From: Dichotomocladium elegans
Lineage: Eukaryota > Mucoromycota > Mucoromycetes > Mucorales > Lichtheimiaceae
Assembly: GCA_025716815.1 (NCBI GenBank)
Contig: JAIXMN010000022.1
Span: forward strand, 1-64,000
Direction of reading: 5' to 3'
DNA: 64,000 bases
Shown here: positions 26,408 to 36,759 of the stretch, piece by piece
How the letters are laid out: each line of letters begins with the position of its first letter
Numbering within the stretch: the first letter of the stretch is position 1
Translations under genes and position numbers: made by a program
Notes under the pieces: model-generated
What the model saw: only the letters and a program-made list of their open reading frames with translations
What the model was told of the DNA's origin: nothing
Databases searched by the model: none

Positions 26408-27355
26408 ATGGACATTTACGCACTCACTCGCAAGAAGCGTCCAACCCATCTGACGCTTGGCCAGCCAACGAGGCCCAGTGGGCCCCCGGAAACAATGATC
26501 GATTCACCGACATTGACAGAACAGTCTTCGCTCGATTCTAAACGGCCATCGCCTTCGAGCATCTCATCTCTCTCCGATGGCGCAGTTACTGGTCCTCCTA
26601 CCAGGGACCATTGGAAGGTAAAAATTTCAACGATCTGGGATTGGAGAAAAGTCAAAAGGTAAAAAAAAAAAAAGAAAAAAGACCAACATGTGGACGATTT
26701 TCCTTCCAGCCCGATGCCGATGCGACACACTGTGCGTACTTTGGATGCCGAGCATCATTTGGCTTGTTTGAACGACGGCATCACTGTCGGAAATGTGGAG
26801 ATATTTTCTGTTCCACACACTGCTCCAACTATTTACGACTGAACCAGGCATCGCAGTTCCATCCCAAAGGGGTATTATGTCGGGGCTGTGACAGTTGCGC
26901 CAACGAGTACTTGCGATGGCAGCAACAAGAAGAGACGAAGGATACTCCGTCATCACAAAGCGCTGAAGTCGTTGTCCACGAGCGGAAGGATCATCACCAT
27001 CACCACCAAAGTTATATCAGCCGACGGCGTGCTGGCATCATGACACCTCCGCCGCAGGCCATGGAAGGCGTCACTGAACTTGGTAGAGACGGTATGTTCG
27101 TTGGAAAGCCCTCATCTGCCGCTCAAAACAGAGAAGAAAGACGGAGGAGAGTAGAAGTGTGTATGCGTGTGTAACTAATCTCTCCGGACAGACATCGTTG
27201 AGCCGTCACCTCATCCCAAAGGTGTCAATATCAAGCCTAATGTACAAGGTAAGATGACAAATGTGCCTTAGCTGGAAAAAGTCGCTGACACGACCATAGT
27301 TGCCTTTAATCCGATTCCATCTGTTCCTGCTGACTGGCAATGGTCGACCTTTTAA
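26408..27355 (+). CDS. FYVE zinc-finger protein, conserved fungal type
   Basis: Four exons. Exon 1 (26408-26617) encodes MDIYALTRKKRPTHLTLGQP to HWK. Exon 2 starts at 26710 with PDADATHC and holds the zinc finger, with FERRHHCRKCGDIFCSTHCS as the signature basic patch and C-rich knuckles, ending RGCDSCANEYL. A His/Ser/Gln linker follows. The last exons give DIVEPSPHPKGVNIKPNV and the C terminus FNPIPSVPADWQWSTF. FYVE domains bind phosphatidylinositol 3-phosphate on endosomes. The 'VP.DW.WSTF' ending is shared by a conserved fungal FYVE family. The first cysteine pair reads C-x3-C (CAYFGC) instead of the usual C-x2-C. A real variant or a different choice of ligand is possible. Confidence 0.85.
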
Positions 27356-27824
27356 ATCTGTTCTTTTCTTTATTTTGTTCTTTTTGCCACGTTCTAACCC
27401 CTCGACATGGCCTGCCTCCCTCCTCCAACGCTTGGCATGCCATGGCTACCTCTTCCACGTAAAGGCCCTTCACCCCGCCTTAAACACCTTACTGTCACCT
27501 GAGGCGCACACACTATGCACACTCTTTCATCTTTTTTCTTTTCTTATGTACTTGTAATTTTCTTTCCGTGTATCATCTATTCAAATTCAAAATGTGAAAA
27601 AGCAAGCAATTATTCATTTTGCAGCCAATTTTTTTGTGCACATATTTTACGTTCGCTATGAAAGAACATGATACCGAAGACGAGCTATTTCGCGAGACAC
27701 ACTATGCGCGCTTTGGTTATGAACGAACGTAAAAGAAATACTGACTTTCCCTTCATTTGATCTCTAACGCATAGACAGAATATTAACACAACCTCCATTC
27801 TAATCGAAAAGCAATATATATGGC

Positions 27825-29693
27825 TTGGCCCTTCTCGATTCTCACAAATCAGCATGTCTCAATCAACACCCCGACTTCCCATCCCATCGCTACGAATCCT
27901 TCCCCATCAACACGGACAACGAAAGCGATGGACAAGCCAATGTACGTAGTCGTCCGCGGTTATCGCCAACGCGCCACTTAATAATGGCGTCCTCAAATGA
28001 AATGGTCGGATTTGTCTCTCGTGAGGGTTACTGGAACAGTGTCAACATGGCGCTTGGATTGCCATTTAATCAGACCGAAATGATTGCAATGGATTGTGTC
28101 GAATACAAGGGTCAAATCCTGCTTGCTGTTGCTGCTGCTGAGGTGCGTATGTGTGTATGGATGGTTTTAGAGGATGCAGAAGCGGGAAAGAAAGAAACGG
28201 AGGATATGAGTAAAAAGAAATCATTCCCCTCTCCTGCCCGCCAACTATTGATACGTTTTCCTTTCCAGAAAGAGGCAGATAACAATAACCACGACACATC
28301 CTGTCGTTACGCGCTTTACATCTATAGCAATAGCGCCCCGTATCTCGAACAAGCACTGATCAACATCGGAGGTAAAAGCACTTTTTTTTTTGTATTTCGC
28401 ATAGACGAGCACAGAGGGTGAGGAAGATATAAAGAGAGCGCTGATGCGCCCTCCCCCCATCTTATGCTTCAGAAAACCGGCAAACAATCCCATTATTAAG
28501 TGCACCGATGCATCTGACGCACGCGTGGCAAAAGAACGGCGAACTTTTGTTTTTATTGTCAGCCATGGATGGGCAGACCCATATATACAAAATGCAGGAG
28601 CCCCAACACTTTTTCAGCGAGATTGAACAGGTCGACTCGTACTTGCCCATCATGGCCCATATTTCAGATCTGCGGATAAAGTACACATGTCCTGAAGAAC
28701 GGAAATTGATGTTATCTATTTCTTACACGCATTATTTTCTCGGATGTTTGTTGCTAGGATTCTCTTTATGCATATATACGATCGGCCAAATGGCGAGAGG
28801 GTCATATGCGCAGGTGGCCAAAACGGCGATGTGATTCTTGCATTATACGATAAAGGTTCGCAAAAAAAAAAAAGATAGAAACCAAGGCTATTATTTTACC
28901 AAAGCGGCGTAGATGGACAAGAAATCAAGCGTCATCACACCCGTGTATTCAGTCCCATTACCTCGGTACTGGTGTTTCCTCAGCGGGTTTCAAAGCTAGT
29001 ACGTCCTGACGACGAGCTCCATTTGGTGGTCACCTGTGCGATTGAGTTAGCCATAGTTTACAGGTTCAGTTCAAGGATTTTATTTGTTAACTTTACAGGG
29101 TGGCCTGACAAAGAAACGTAGATCTATCCAAAACTACGGCCTGGCTAAAAGCCGAGTATTGCCGCAATCAGGTCAATATGACAGCGTTCTCTGTTCCCAT
29201 GCCATGGACGTTGACTGGGACGGGGAGAATGAAATCATGATTGGCACCTATGGGCGTCAGATCCTCATCTACAAGCAAGGTAAAGAGAGATATGACAATG
29301 AGAAAGCACATCTTCACAACCCCATATTTCTTTTAGTGGCTGGAACACAGGACTATAACGTGCTGTGGCGACGGCAATTTGCGTACCCGATTTATCGGAT
29401 ATCCCATCTTGACATCAATCGAGATGGGCTTGACGAGCTCATTGTTTCGACAATGTATGGCGTTCACATTTTTCAGGTAAGGTCCAACAAGCAGGCGAAT
29501 CTCCTCTCCTGCCCCTTGACGCTTGTTTTCGCACATGTCTTATTGCTGTACTTAGCCAAATATGAAACGGGCACGGGAACGACTGCTCGAGGTGTTACAA
29601 CATGTGGAAGGCAACAAACGGCGAATATATGAATCGCTGGTTCGTTGGGTTGATCAAAAGAGGATGGAAAAGGAGATCGTCTTTGAGTTTTAG
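27825..29693 (+). CDS. KPTN: Kaptin (KPTN) homologue
   Basis: Exons join in frame to give HRYESFPINTDNESDGQ, MIAMDCVEYKGQILLAVAAA, YALYIYSNSAPYLEQALINI, PMHLTHAWQKNGELLFLLSA and the later blocks VICAGGQNGDVILALYDK and RVFSPITSVLVFPQ. The C-terminal part, HAMDVDWDGENEIMIGTYGR QILIYKQ, then YNVLWRRQFAYPIYRISHLD INRDGLDELIVSTMYGVHIF, matches kaptin's characteristic 'DWDG..EI.IGTYGQELL.YK' and 'LLWRR.F..P......D...DGL.EL.V....GVHI'. It ends VDQKRMEKEIVFEF at 29693. In animals kaptin is part of KICSTOR, which anchors GATOR1 at lysosomes in TORC1 amino-acid sensing. The N-terminal start is unresolved: no ATG sits in frame at 27825, so a short upstream exon (possibly near 27657) or another start is likely. 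Confidence 0.8.
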
Positions 29694-29991
29694 CGTTTAA
29701 GTGCCTGAAGACATTTATATATTGTCCTTTCTTCAAAATAAAGACACATTGGGGATCGCATTGGAGTGCGTGAGGAGATAGAGCGATAAGTGCCATTCAG
29801 CAGAACACTGCTTAGTGCTATAGACATAACCTACTTCAAAGGTATTGTAGGCAATGCCGACCGTTAGTAACTCATTTTATTATTGCATAAAATGAAATTG
29901 ATTCTTCATCCGCTATTGCTGAGATGTTCTTTTCACTTGCTTAATTTTCCCAAGCACTTGTAGTAGGTCTAGCAGGCGAATATATCCTTGT

Positions 29992-30901
29992 TATACACTT
30001 TTTTTCAAAATCAAAGTCGCGCTCTGCCAGATCTGAAATCGCAGGATCGCAAAAATATAACTCGCATTTTGCCCAGAAATCTTTACGCGTGATGACAAAT
30101 CGAATGTCACACACATACACGGAAAGATGTCGCACAAAAAAAGAAGCTTTCTCTTTTATACACTTTAACGTTCTGAAATGGGCAACCTAATTTTCTACCA
30201 AGATGGCCAAGGTCATGTCGTTGATGAGCGTGGATGCCTTGAACCTATGGACTATGCCATTGATGAGGAAATGTGCTCACTTCAACCCGTTTGTTCTCAC
30301 ACTGAATATCTGCGTAGCATATTGTGCAAAGATAACCCTGATCTTACTCCCACACACATTCCCCAGCGAAAGGATACAGACATTCGGATGAAAGAAGCTG
30401 GGATCAAGCGCAGTTACACAGCATAAACTGACCAAGGCAAGGTCAGATTTTTCAAACGGATGTTTAAGATCTTGAGTGCGTCAGCTGCTAGGTCTCCATA
30501 TTTGTTCAGCCCAGCGATGGGCATTACAGTACAAGAAGGACCCTGACAGCATCTTTAAGAAACCTAACACGGGGGGACCGTTCGCGTATTCTCAATGAAG
30601 AGCATAAGCGCATTCTTTTAGAATGCGTTGATGAAGACCCATCCATTGTTCTAGAGTAGCTGCTCCAACGATTTGAGGGTCTCAAAGCATCTAAAACGAT
30701 TTATGAAAACGTATGCAACTTGTCATTAAAAATGGTTCGGTTTCAGCCCATAGACAGGAATAATGCTGCGAAGATCCAAGAGCGCCTTGACTGAGTATGC
30801 AGATGGGGTAGGACCAACATCGACTTCAAAAGCTGCGTTTTTTTCTTTGATGAGTCTGGATTTATCTTGTTTACGACACTTAACTTTGAAAATAAAGTAT
30901 A
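29992..30901 (+). mobile_element. Tc1/mariner-like element, internally deleted, TA-flanked
   Basis: The left end reads TACACTTTTTTTCAAAATC after a TA. The right end, read on the other strand, is TACTTTATTTTCAAAGTTA before a TA. The two ends pair as imperfect inverted repeats. Inside, a frame starts MGNLIFYQDGQGHV (30178) and continues, with stops and shifts, through HTEYLRSILC, RMKEAGIKRSYTA, NEEHKRILLECVDEDPSIVL, RFEGLKASKTIYENV and VFFDESGF. The last is the segment after which Tc1/IS630 transposases carry the rest of the DDE catalytic domain. That part is missing: the sequence jumps straight to the right end. The element is therefore non-autonomous and dead. Confidence 0.75.
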
Positions 30902-31689
30902 CAATGAGCGACTCTCATCTTCATCATTTGCTAAGGCTGGTCATTAAGATATTTTTATGTTTGGGCCATTCGCATAATATATATATTCCGTCCGCGACTA
31001 TGATGCATATGGGTTGTATTCGATGTGCTCAGACGCCGCCGTGATATGAGTTTTACAAAGAAGCAAGTCGTCTCGATTTATCGTGTCACAGAGGATGCCG
31101 AGGATTTAGTACGTGGTTTATCCTGTTCTATTCATCTATGCATCCCTTGGATCCTAGAAAAGGTTAATAATCCTCATCAATAGGACAATTAAAGATTTTT
31201 TGCTAATACGCAGTAACATTTTTGTATTAGAGAATCAAGCGATTCAAATGTCTCGCCAATTCTCCTTATTAGTCCAGCTGTCCGCGCTTTTGGTCACTGT
31301 CCAGCATAGTTGATAGTATTTAAGGCTCCTGTTCTGTGCATCTCGAAGAGCCACAGTAGCGAGCTCATACATATCATTTGTATGGTAGTGCCTACGGATA
31401 TTAACAGATTTTCGCTGCTTATACCCTATCAAAAGGAAGTTGTAGCGTAGAGGATCTAAACGACTGCTGTAAGTTCCTTCCAATCTACAATTAAGTATCC
31501 ACATGAAATATAAGAGTAATCGTACGTAGCTTCGTTTTTTTGTAGCAATGTCTTTGACATCTATATCAGTGCATCCTTTCGTGTAATAATATATAACTTC
31601 TCATTCAATGCTTCATCAACGCCACGCTTTCCAATTAGGGGGTTATTTTGTTCATGAGAGCTGATGGAAATCACTCAATTGGGTTGGGC

Positions 31690-32520
31690 TCATTTGGTGT
31701 GACGGAAAATAAGCCAAACACTTGACAAACGCCCTCCTTAAGCTTATATTTATTCATTTCGCCGATTGAAGAAGCGTTAGGGAAGATGAGATAATGTCAA
31801 TCTGCAGATTCCTTACTTGCGACTTAGGGCTGATATGCTTTTACTTGGTTGGCGGCCGCGAAGCGTCAGGTTTCATTGAACAGTGTCTGATGCCAATATA
31901 GCTACCAAAGATTCTCGTTGTCTTCGGTGCTGTGATCACTGAGAGTTGTTTCTTTAGACTATCCATGCTGCCTTTCATATCAATATGGAAAAACCCAGAC
32001 TTATCAAGGAAAAATGATGTACGTACCTCTAAAATCAGTGTCGGTTTATGTCACATCGGTGTACTCATTAGGGCGCTCTCCTACAACCTCGCATTGCTAT
32101 TCCTGTCTATAGGCTGAAAAAAAGCCTTTCTAATGGCAAAAGTTGCACCCGTTTTTTTTTTGGATAGCCGAAGTCCAGCAAATTACTGCGACAGTTGATT
32201 CATAAGTTGCTCTAGAACAATGAACGGGCTCTCTTCAAAGCAGACTAGAATATCCTGATATCTATCTTTCTTAAACGTTCCATTAATGCTCTTCTCGTAC
32301 TGTAACATACATTGGTGTGCTGAGAGTACATGTATTCAGTTTTGAAAAATCGATGTTTTGTATTTGGAGTGTATATTGTGTAGATGTGCTTGAATCCCAC
32401 TTCTTTCATTAGAATGTGCGCATGCGCTCGTTTGATAGTATGCAACGCATAAGCTCAGAGCCGGCGCTGTAACGTAGTTGCAAAGATATTCTGCGTGGGA
32501 ATAAACAAACTGAAAGGACT
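31690..32520 (-). pseudogene. Decayed Tc1/mariner-like transposase
   Basis: Read on the minus strand from 32520 downward, the same family appears in pieces. FSLFIPTQNI comes first, then ILMKEVGFKHIYTIYT and ERLRKIDIRIF, then ESPFIVLEQLMNQL near 32210, and FLDKSGFFHIDMKGSMDSLKKQ with KTTRI near 31920-32000. The 'SGF.HI.MK.S...LKK' text is the conserved area following the first catalytic Asp of IS630/Tc1 transposases. Many stops and frameshifts interrupt it. Beyond about 31690 similarity fades. Confidence 0.65.
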
Positions 32521-32823
32521 ATGTTTCCTCATCAAGAAATCGATCGCTTAAATCTAAATGTTGAATACCAGTAAAGAAGTATTGGCAGGCACCGAAAAAG
32601 CTGACATCTTGCGAAAAGATCTATTATTCTTCTGCGACTTTGGTTTCAAGAGAGCGTGTATATTCGCCGTCCAGTTGAGCGAGCTTCTCAAGTCATCAAG
32701 ATGGCAACATTTTGGTACTTTAATGATGTGTTCTTGCAAGATAATTCAAGCAGTACCATAATCGGTAAACAAGGATACTATTGGTTTTCAAAGGAGGCTA
32801 GTTTTGAGTGAAAGTGATCGATA

Positions 32824-32994
32824 CAGTGGCCGCTTATTACAGTGATGCACTTGACCCCCACCAAATCATATCACTATAACGAATTATCACCAAAACGAGT
32901 TGGAATAAGCTCTGCCCAGTCAATATGTTCCGTAAAAGCGTATCACTATAGCGATATATCATTGCAACACATTCATTATAACGGGTGGTTCTTG
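32824..32994 (+). mobile_element. pogo-like MITE, left copy (171 bp)
   Basis: Flanked by TA on both sides (32822-32823 and 32995-32996). It starts CAGTGGCCGCTTATTACAGT and its right end, on the opposite strand, starts CAAGAACCACCCGTTATAAT. It is filled with short repeats of the type 'atcactataacgaattatca', typical of pogo/Tigger-type elements. No coding capacity. It aligns in the same orientation along its whole length with the MITE at 33974-34143, including the shared core 'ttggaataagc'. Confidence 0.75.
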
Positions 32995-32997
32995 TAT

Positions 32998-33610
32998 TAT
33001 ACACCATTTTTCAAAATCAAAGTCGCACCCTGCCAGTTTTGAAGTCGCAGGATCGCAAAAATACAAAACGCATTTTTGTCCGGAAATCTTTACGCGTGAT
33101 GACAAAGCAAAAGTCGCATACATACACGGAAAGATGTCGCAAATCCATCTCATCCTTATGACTCTTTCTCTTTATAAACTTTTACATTTTGAAATGAGCA
33201 ATCTATTATTTTACAACGATGGCCAAGGTCATGTCGCTGATGAGGAAATGTACTCACTTCAATCCGTTTGTTCTTACACTGAATATCTGCGTAGCATATC
33301 GTGCAAAGATAACTCTGAGTTTACTCTCACACACATTCCCAAGCGAAAGGATACATACATTCGGATGAAAGAAGCGGGGATCAAGGGCAGTTACACAGCA
33401 TACACTGATCAAGGCAAGGTCAGATGTTTCAAACTGGTGTTTGAGGAGGTATTGAGTGCATCAGCTGCAGCAAAACAGCTAGGACTCCATGTTCGTTCAG
33501 CACAGCGATGGGCATTACAGTAAGAAAAGGATCCTGACAGCATTTTAAGAAACGTAGAAGCAGGGGGCCGATCGTGTATTCTCAATGAAGAGCATATCGA
33601 GAAGACTAAG
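32998..33610 (+). pseudogene. Tc1/mariner-like transposase fragment
   Basis: The left end TACACCATTTTTCAAAATC is at about 32998. A frame starting MSNLLFYNDGQGHVADEE (33194) runs 110 residues through SYTEYLRSISC, IPKRKDTYIRMKEAGIKG, SASAAAKQLGLHVRSAQRWA and stops at about 33523. The last part looks like the helix-turn-helix that binds transposon ends. Just after the stop, the family text continues out of frame (ILNEEH). The catalytic domain and right inverted repeat are absent. The fragment sits between two MITEs. Confidence 0.7.
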
Positions 33611-33973
33611 TTTATTCTTGGAAAGAACAAAGAACTATGGGAGTGTGCTTTCTTTGTCAATGAGCCATTTAGCCTGGGGATTGTAACTCCGAAGCTGGTT
33701 ATCAAATGGAATAATGAAGTAATAGCTTTCAGGAGACTCCTGTGTTCTCATTGTAATATTCAGAGAAATTATTCATTATGTACCTACACTTTCTGAACGT
33801 ATGGATAAGGATGACAGCAGTGTCGTGTTTTGTTGTGTTGTAAGAGACTGAGAGAGTACGAAAAGAAGTACAATCTTCCTACACTACACAAGTGCCGGAT
33901 ATGTATCGGATTATTCTTGAGATGGTCTCTTGGAATTACTTGTTGGAATTGTTTGGGATTTCATTGTTGATTT

Positions 33974-34143
33974 CAGACCGCCCCTTATAGTTATACCCTC
34001 GGTTCCAGGAAATCGCATCACTATAATGAATTATCACTATAATGAATTGGAATAAGCCCTACCTGGCAATTTTGTCCTTCATAAAGTGCATCGCTATAAC
34101 GAATTATCATTATAATGAATATCACTATAACGAGCGGCTGCTG
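33974..34143 (+). mobile_element. pogo-like MITE, right copy (170 bp)
   Basis: It starts CAGACCGCCCCTTATAGTTA and its other end, read on the minus strand, starts CAGCAGCCGCTCGTTATAGT. A TA follows at 34144-34145, while the left flank is TT, so the target duplication is imperfect or mutated. It shares with 32824-32994 the same orientation, nearly the same length and the same internal repeats. It lies 245 bp upstream of the Fanzor ATG. Confidence 0.7.
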
Positions 34144-34209
34144 TAAAACCTCATTAAAGAACCCAGTGGGAAAAAGAAAAACACTATGGAGATGGATCAT
34201 TGCTGACAC

Positions 34210-34217
34210 TATAAATA
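34210..34217 (+). promoter_or_regulatory. TATA box of the Fanzor gene
   Basis: A 'tataaata' sequence sits inside the short palindrome 'cactataaatagtg', about 180 bp upstream of the ATG at 34389. The expected transcript start is near 34240. A 56-bp intron in the 5' leader (34318-34373; donor 'gtaata', branch-like 'tactaag', acceptor 'ctag') fits this arrangement. Confidence 0.55.
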
Positions 34218-34388
34218 GTGATGCTCAAGCAAGCTGTCCCTTTCCATTATCCACATACAAAACTAGAGCCCATTCAGCCTACAGAAAATAACACAGCACC
34301 ACATTTACGGTTGAAAGGTAATACGGCCGCTTTCATACTCGGCTCTGCGATACTAAGAAATAATATACCCTAGGTCTTCACCCACCAA

Positions 34389-36587
34389 ATGGCCCAACTC
34401 CACCGCCCCGTCATTCCCGAAGGCATGCGCACTGGCCACAGCATTGACCGCACTGGCCGTATAATTGGGGTGAAATCGTCCATACGGGGCATCGGCTGGC
34501 GACAGCAGTACCGTGAACGTCTGTATCAGTTGGTTGACCTTGTCCACAACACCACAACACAGGCGTACGCGTTCGCCAAATATATTTTCATCAACGAGGC
34601 AGCGCGCGATCCAACTTTTAACATCCAGGAAAACATCACGGAGAAGTTCTTTTCAGAAGTTTGGCTCTCCATGGTTAACAAAGCCGAACGCCGCACCCAA
34701 GGTGAAACTGCCCGCATCCGAGAACTAATTAACCGCCACAAGGATGAGTACCTTCGGATATCCGGATACGACAGGCCTGCGTTCCCTTATTCCCAGCAAT
34801 GTTCTTCTTACGAAGGCACCAAGATTTATACTGCTTACGTGAATAATGTCCACATGCGGTTCGGGCAACACCTTCGGCGTGTCATCAATGTCATCCTGAA
34901 TCTTCGTCAGCGAAAAGCCGACCGCAAGCGAGAGTTAATCGCACAGGGCCTAAGCCCCGATCAAGTACGCCAGGACCTTTATGAAACCATCACCCGGCAT
35001 GCCACAGGATTCAAGCTAGCAATTGCCCGTCGAGGTGTTTTGAGGGAAGACATTAACGCCGAACCTGGATTTCTTCGAGAAGCATACGATATCCTACAAC
35101 CTGTCTTAAACGCTTACCCCCGAAACCACCAATTCCAACACCAGAGTATCTATTACGACGCCAAGGCCAATCCTGTTAAGCATTTCAACGCCTTCTTCCA
35201 GCTTGCACGCGTTTGTCAACAGAACGGAATACGCGGATTCAACTGTTTTCCACTTCGTCGCTCGTGGTCACCATGCTACATGGAGATCGATACGAAAATC
35301 CTTTGCTACCATATCCTGGGCTGCAAAATGGAATCCCACACAAGCAATATGGAGTACTGGAGACGTGTTGTAAACCTGAAATCAAGAGCTTTCAAACCCC
35401 AAGAATCCGAGCTGCTCCAATTCCGTGGGACTATTCACACTGACGGCGTCGGTGTTACTGTGTTCAAGAAGACAAATGGCCTTCAATCGGGTTTCGGACA
35501 GAGATTTGGCATCCAGAGCGAAGATATCGAATACGTCACCCCACAGATACTCCGGAACGAAGACTATAGAGGACAATGGGTCACCATTGATCCTGGCAGA
35601 AGGGACCTGTTGTATTGCGTTCATGAGAACTCGTCACCCGACAACCACCAGACCTTCCGATATACAAAGCAGCTTCAAGATCATACACGGAAGACCAAAC
35701 GGTACCGCAGACTCCGAGAACGACTCAAGTTAGAGCGACCCGAGGTCGCGTTGGCTGAGCAGAATCTATCTCAATTTCAAAGTCATACGCTTTCCGTGCC
35801 CAACTACGACGGATACCTCGCCGCCAAGAACAGGGTCTCTGTAGTTCTCAAGTCTTTCTACGCGACAACCACTACGAACCACCCGAACCCGCAATTTCTT
35901 TTTCGAAAACTTCGCCTGTCAGCGTTTTACAAGAAGCAGCAAGCAGATGAAAAGCTTCTCGATTCTTTGAATGCGAAGTTTGGCAGTAGATCCGTTTTCG
36001 TGATGGGAAATTGGTCTGCGCCGCATACAAGATATCACGAGCCTATCCGTGGTGTCGGCTTCCGGCGGCTGTTGAAGAAGAACAATTGCAATATTTATTT
36101 GGTCGACGAGTACAAGACAAGCAAGTGCTGCCCTGTATGTGACAATGAAAGCCTTGCTACCTTTAAAATGGTTCCTAATCCACGCCCATATCGACGACCC
36201 GACAATCCGCTCACGATCTGCCATGGCCTGCTACGGTATGAAGGACGGGCATGTTGTGTTATACTTCCAAAAGATTATAATACAGTATTTTGATGTTTCA
36301 ATAGATGCACAAATCAAAACTGTACAGCAGGCATGGCAGAGGGTGTTTGTCAACCAAGGTTATGGAACCGGGATCTGGCGGCGGCCCTCAACATGCATCA
36401 TATCCTCCGGGGTCTTCGGGAAGATGGTATCATCCCAGCAAGGTTCCAGAGAAGAAATGCTGCACAAGCATCCGCAGCTGGTGGAAGACCACACTCACCT
36501 GAACCAGAGCAGCGCAGCGTGAGACCACGACGGGCAAGGCCAGGAAGGCCACGAGGTGCACGCTCTGGCGGGTCGAGACGACCGTAA
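34389..36587 (+). CDS. Fanzor (eukaryotic TnpB-like RNA-guided DNA endonuclease), intact, two coding exons
   Basis: Exons 34389-36235 and 36305-36587 join to 709 residues. The 69-bp intron (donor GTATGA, acceptor ATAG) contains the stop that would otherwise end the protein at 36293. RuvC-I is IDPGRRDL with Asp401. The displaced catalytic glutamate of Fanzors is Glu574 in VDEYKTSK. The C4 zinc finger is C581-x2-C584 and, after splicing, C617-x4-C622. RuvC-III is WNRDLAAALNM with Asp639. This satisfies the published Fanzor pattern D-x(125-275)-[TS][TS]-xx-C4 finger-x(5-50)-RD (Asp401 to Thr577 is 176 residues). The N-terminal 400 residues, rich in helix and basic residues, would hold the RNA- and DNA-recognition lobes, and 'HTDGVGVTVF' before RuvC-I is a family block. 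The tail (residues 650-709) is Arg/Pro-rich and may act in nuclear import. Known Fanzors cut DNA guided by an RNA encoded at the locus 3' end. Family assignment is firm; activity is inference. Confidence 0.95.
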
Positions 36588-36589
36588 CC

Positions 36590-36720
36590 CCAACCAAGAA
36601 TTTTCCGCGTCAGTTATCGCTGACGCACCCAGGATAACCACAGCCCTTCGGGGCAAGCCCCCTTCCTTTGGAAGGACGGTGTGTTGTAAGTCAACGGGAT
36701 TGGAGAAGGCGTAGTGTTTT
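36590..36720 (+). ncRNA. Candidate Fanzor guide RNA scaffold (omegaRNA/fRNA)
   Basis: Directly after the Fanzor stop, a GC-rich segment folds on paper into a series of hairpins. The first is GCGTCAG at 36607-36613 pairing with CTGACGC at 36620-36626 around loop TTATCG. The second is GCCC/GGGC around the stable tetraloop TTCG at 36643-36654. The third is CCTTCC/GGAAGG around TTT at 36661-36675. A weaker outer pairing (CACA near 36639 with TGTG near 36680) could bundle the last two. The first and third hairpins recur, with compensatory changes, downstream of the broken Fanzor copy (48801-48870). In known TnpB and Fanzor loci the guide RNA scaffold overlaps or follows the nuclease 3' end, with the guide beyond it. 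Exact ends, and overlap with the last exon, cannot be fixed from sequence alone. Confidence 0.65.
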
Positions 36721-36759
36721 CTGCTGACTAACAGGGTTTCATCCATGGATGCGAAATCT

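Noticed and set aside
32824..34143. A single 1,320-bp pogo-type transposon with TA duplication
   Set aside because: The outer ends match, but each side is itself a complete short element with its own inverted ends and the two align in the same direction, so two MITEs around a foreign relic fits better.
36333..36587. Separate small ORF containing WNRDLAAALNM
   Set aside because: It is the second coding exon of the Fanzor: a 69-bp intron joins it in frame with the upstream exon and completes the zinc finger.
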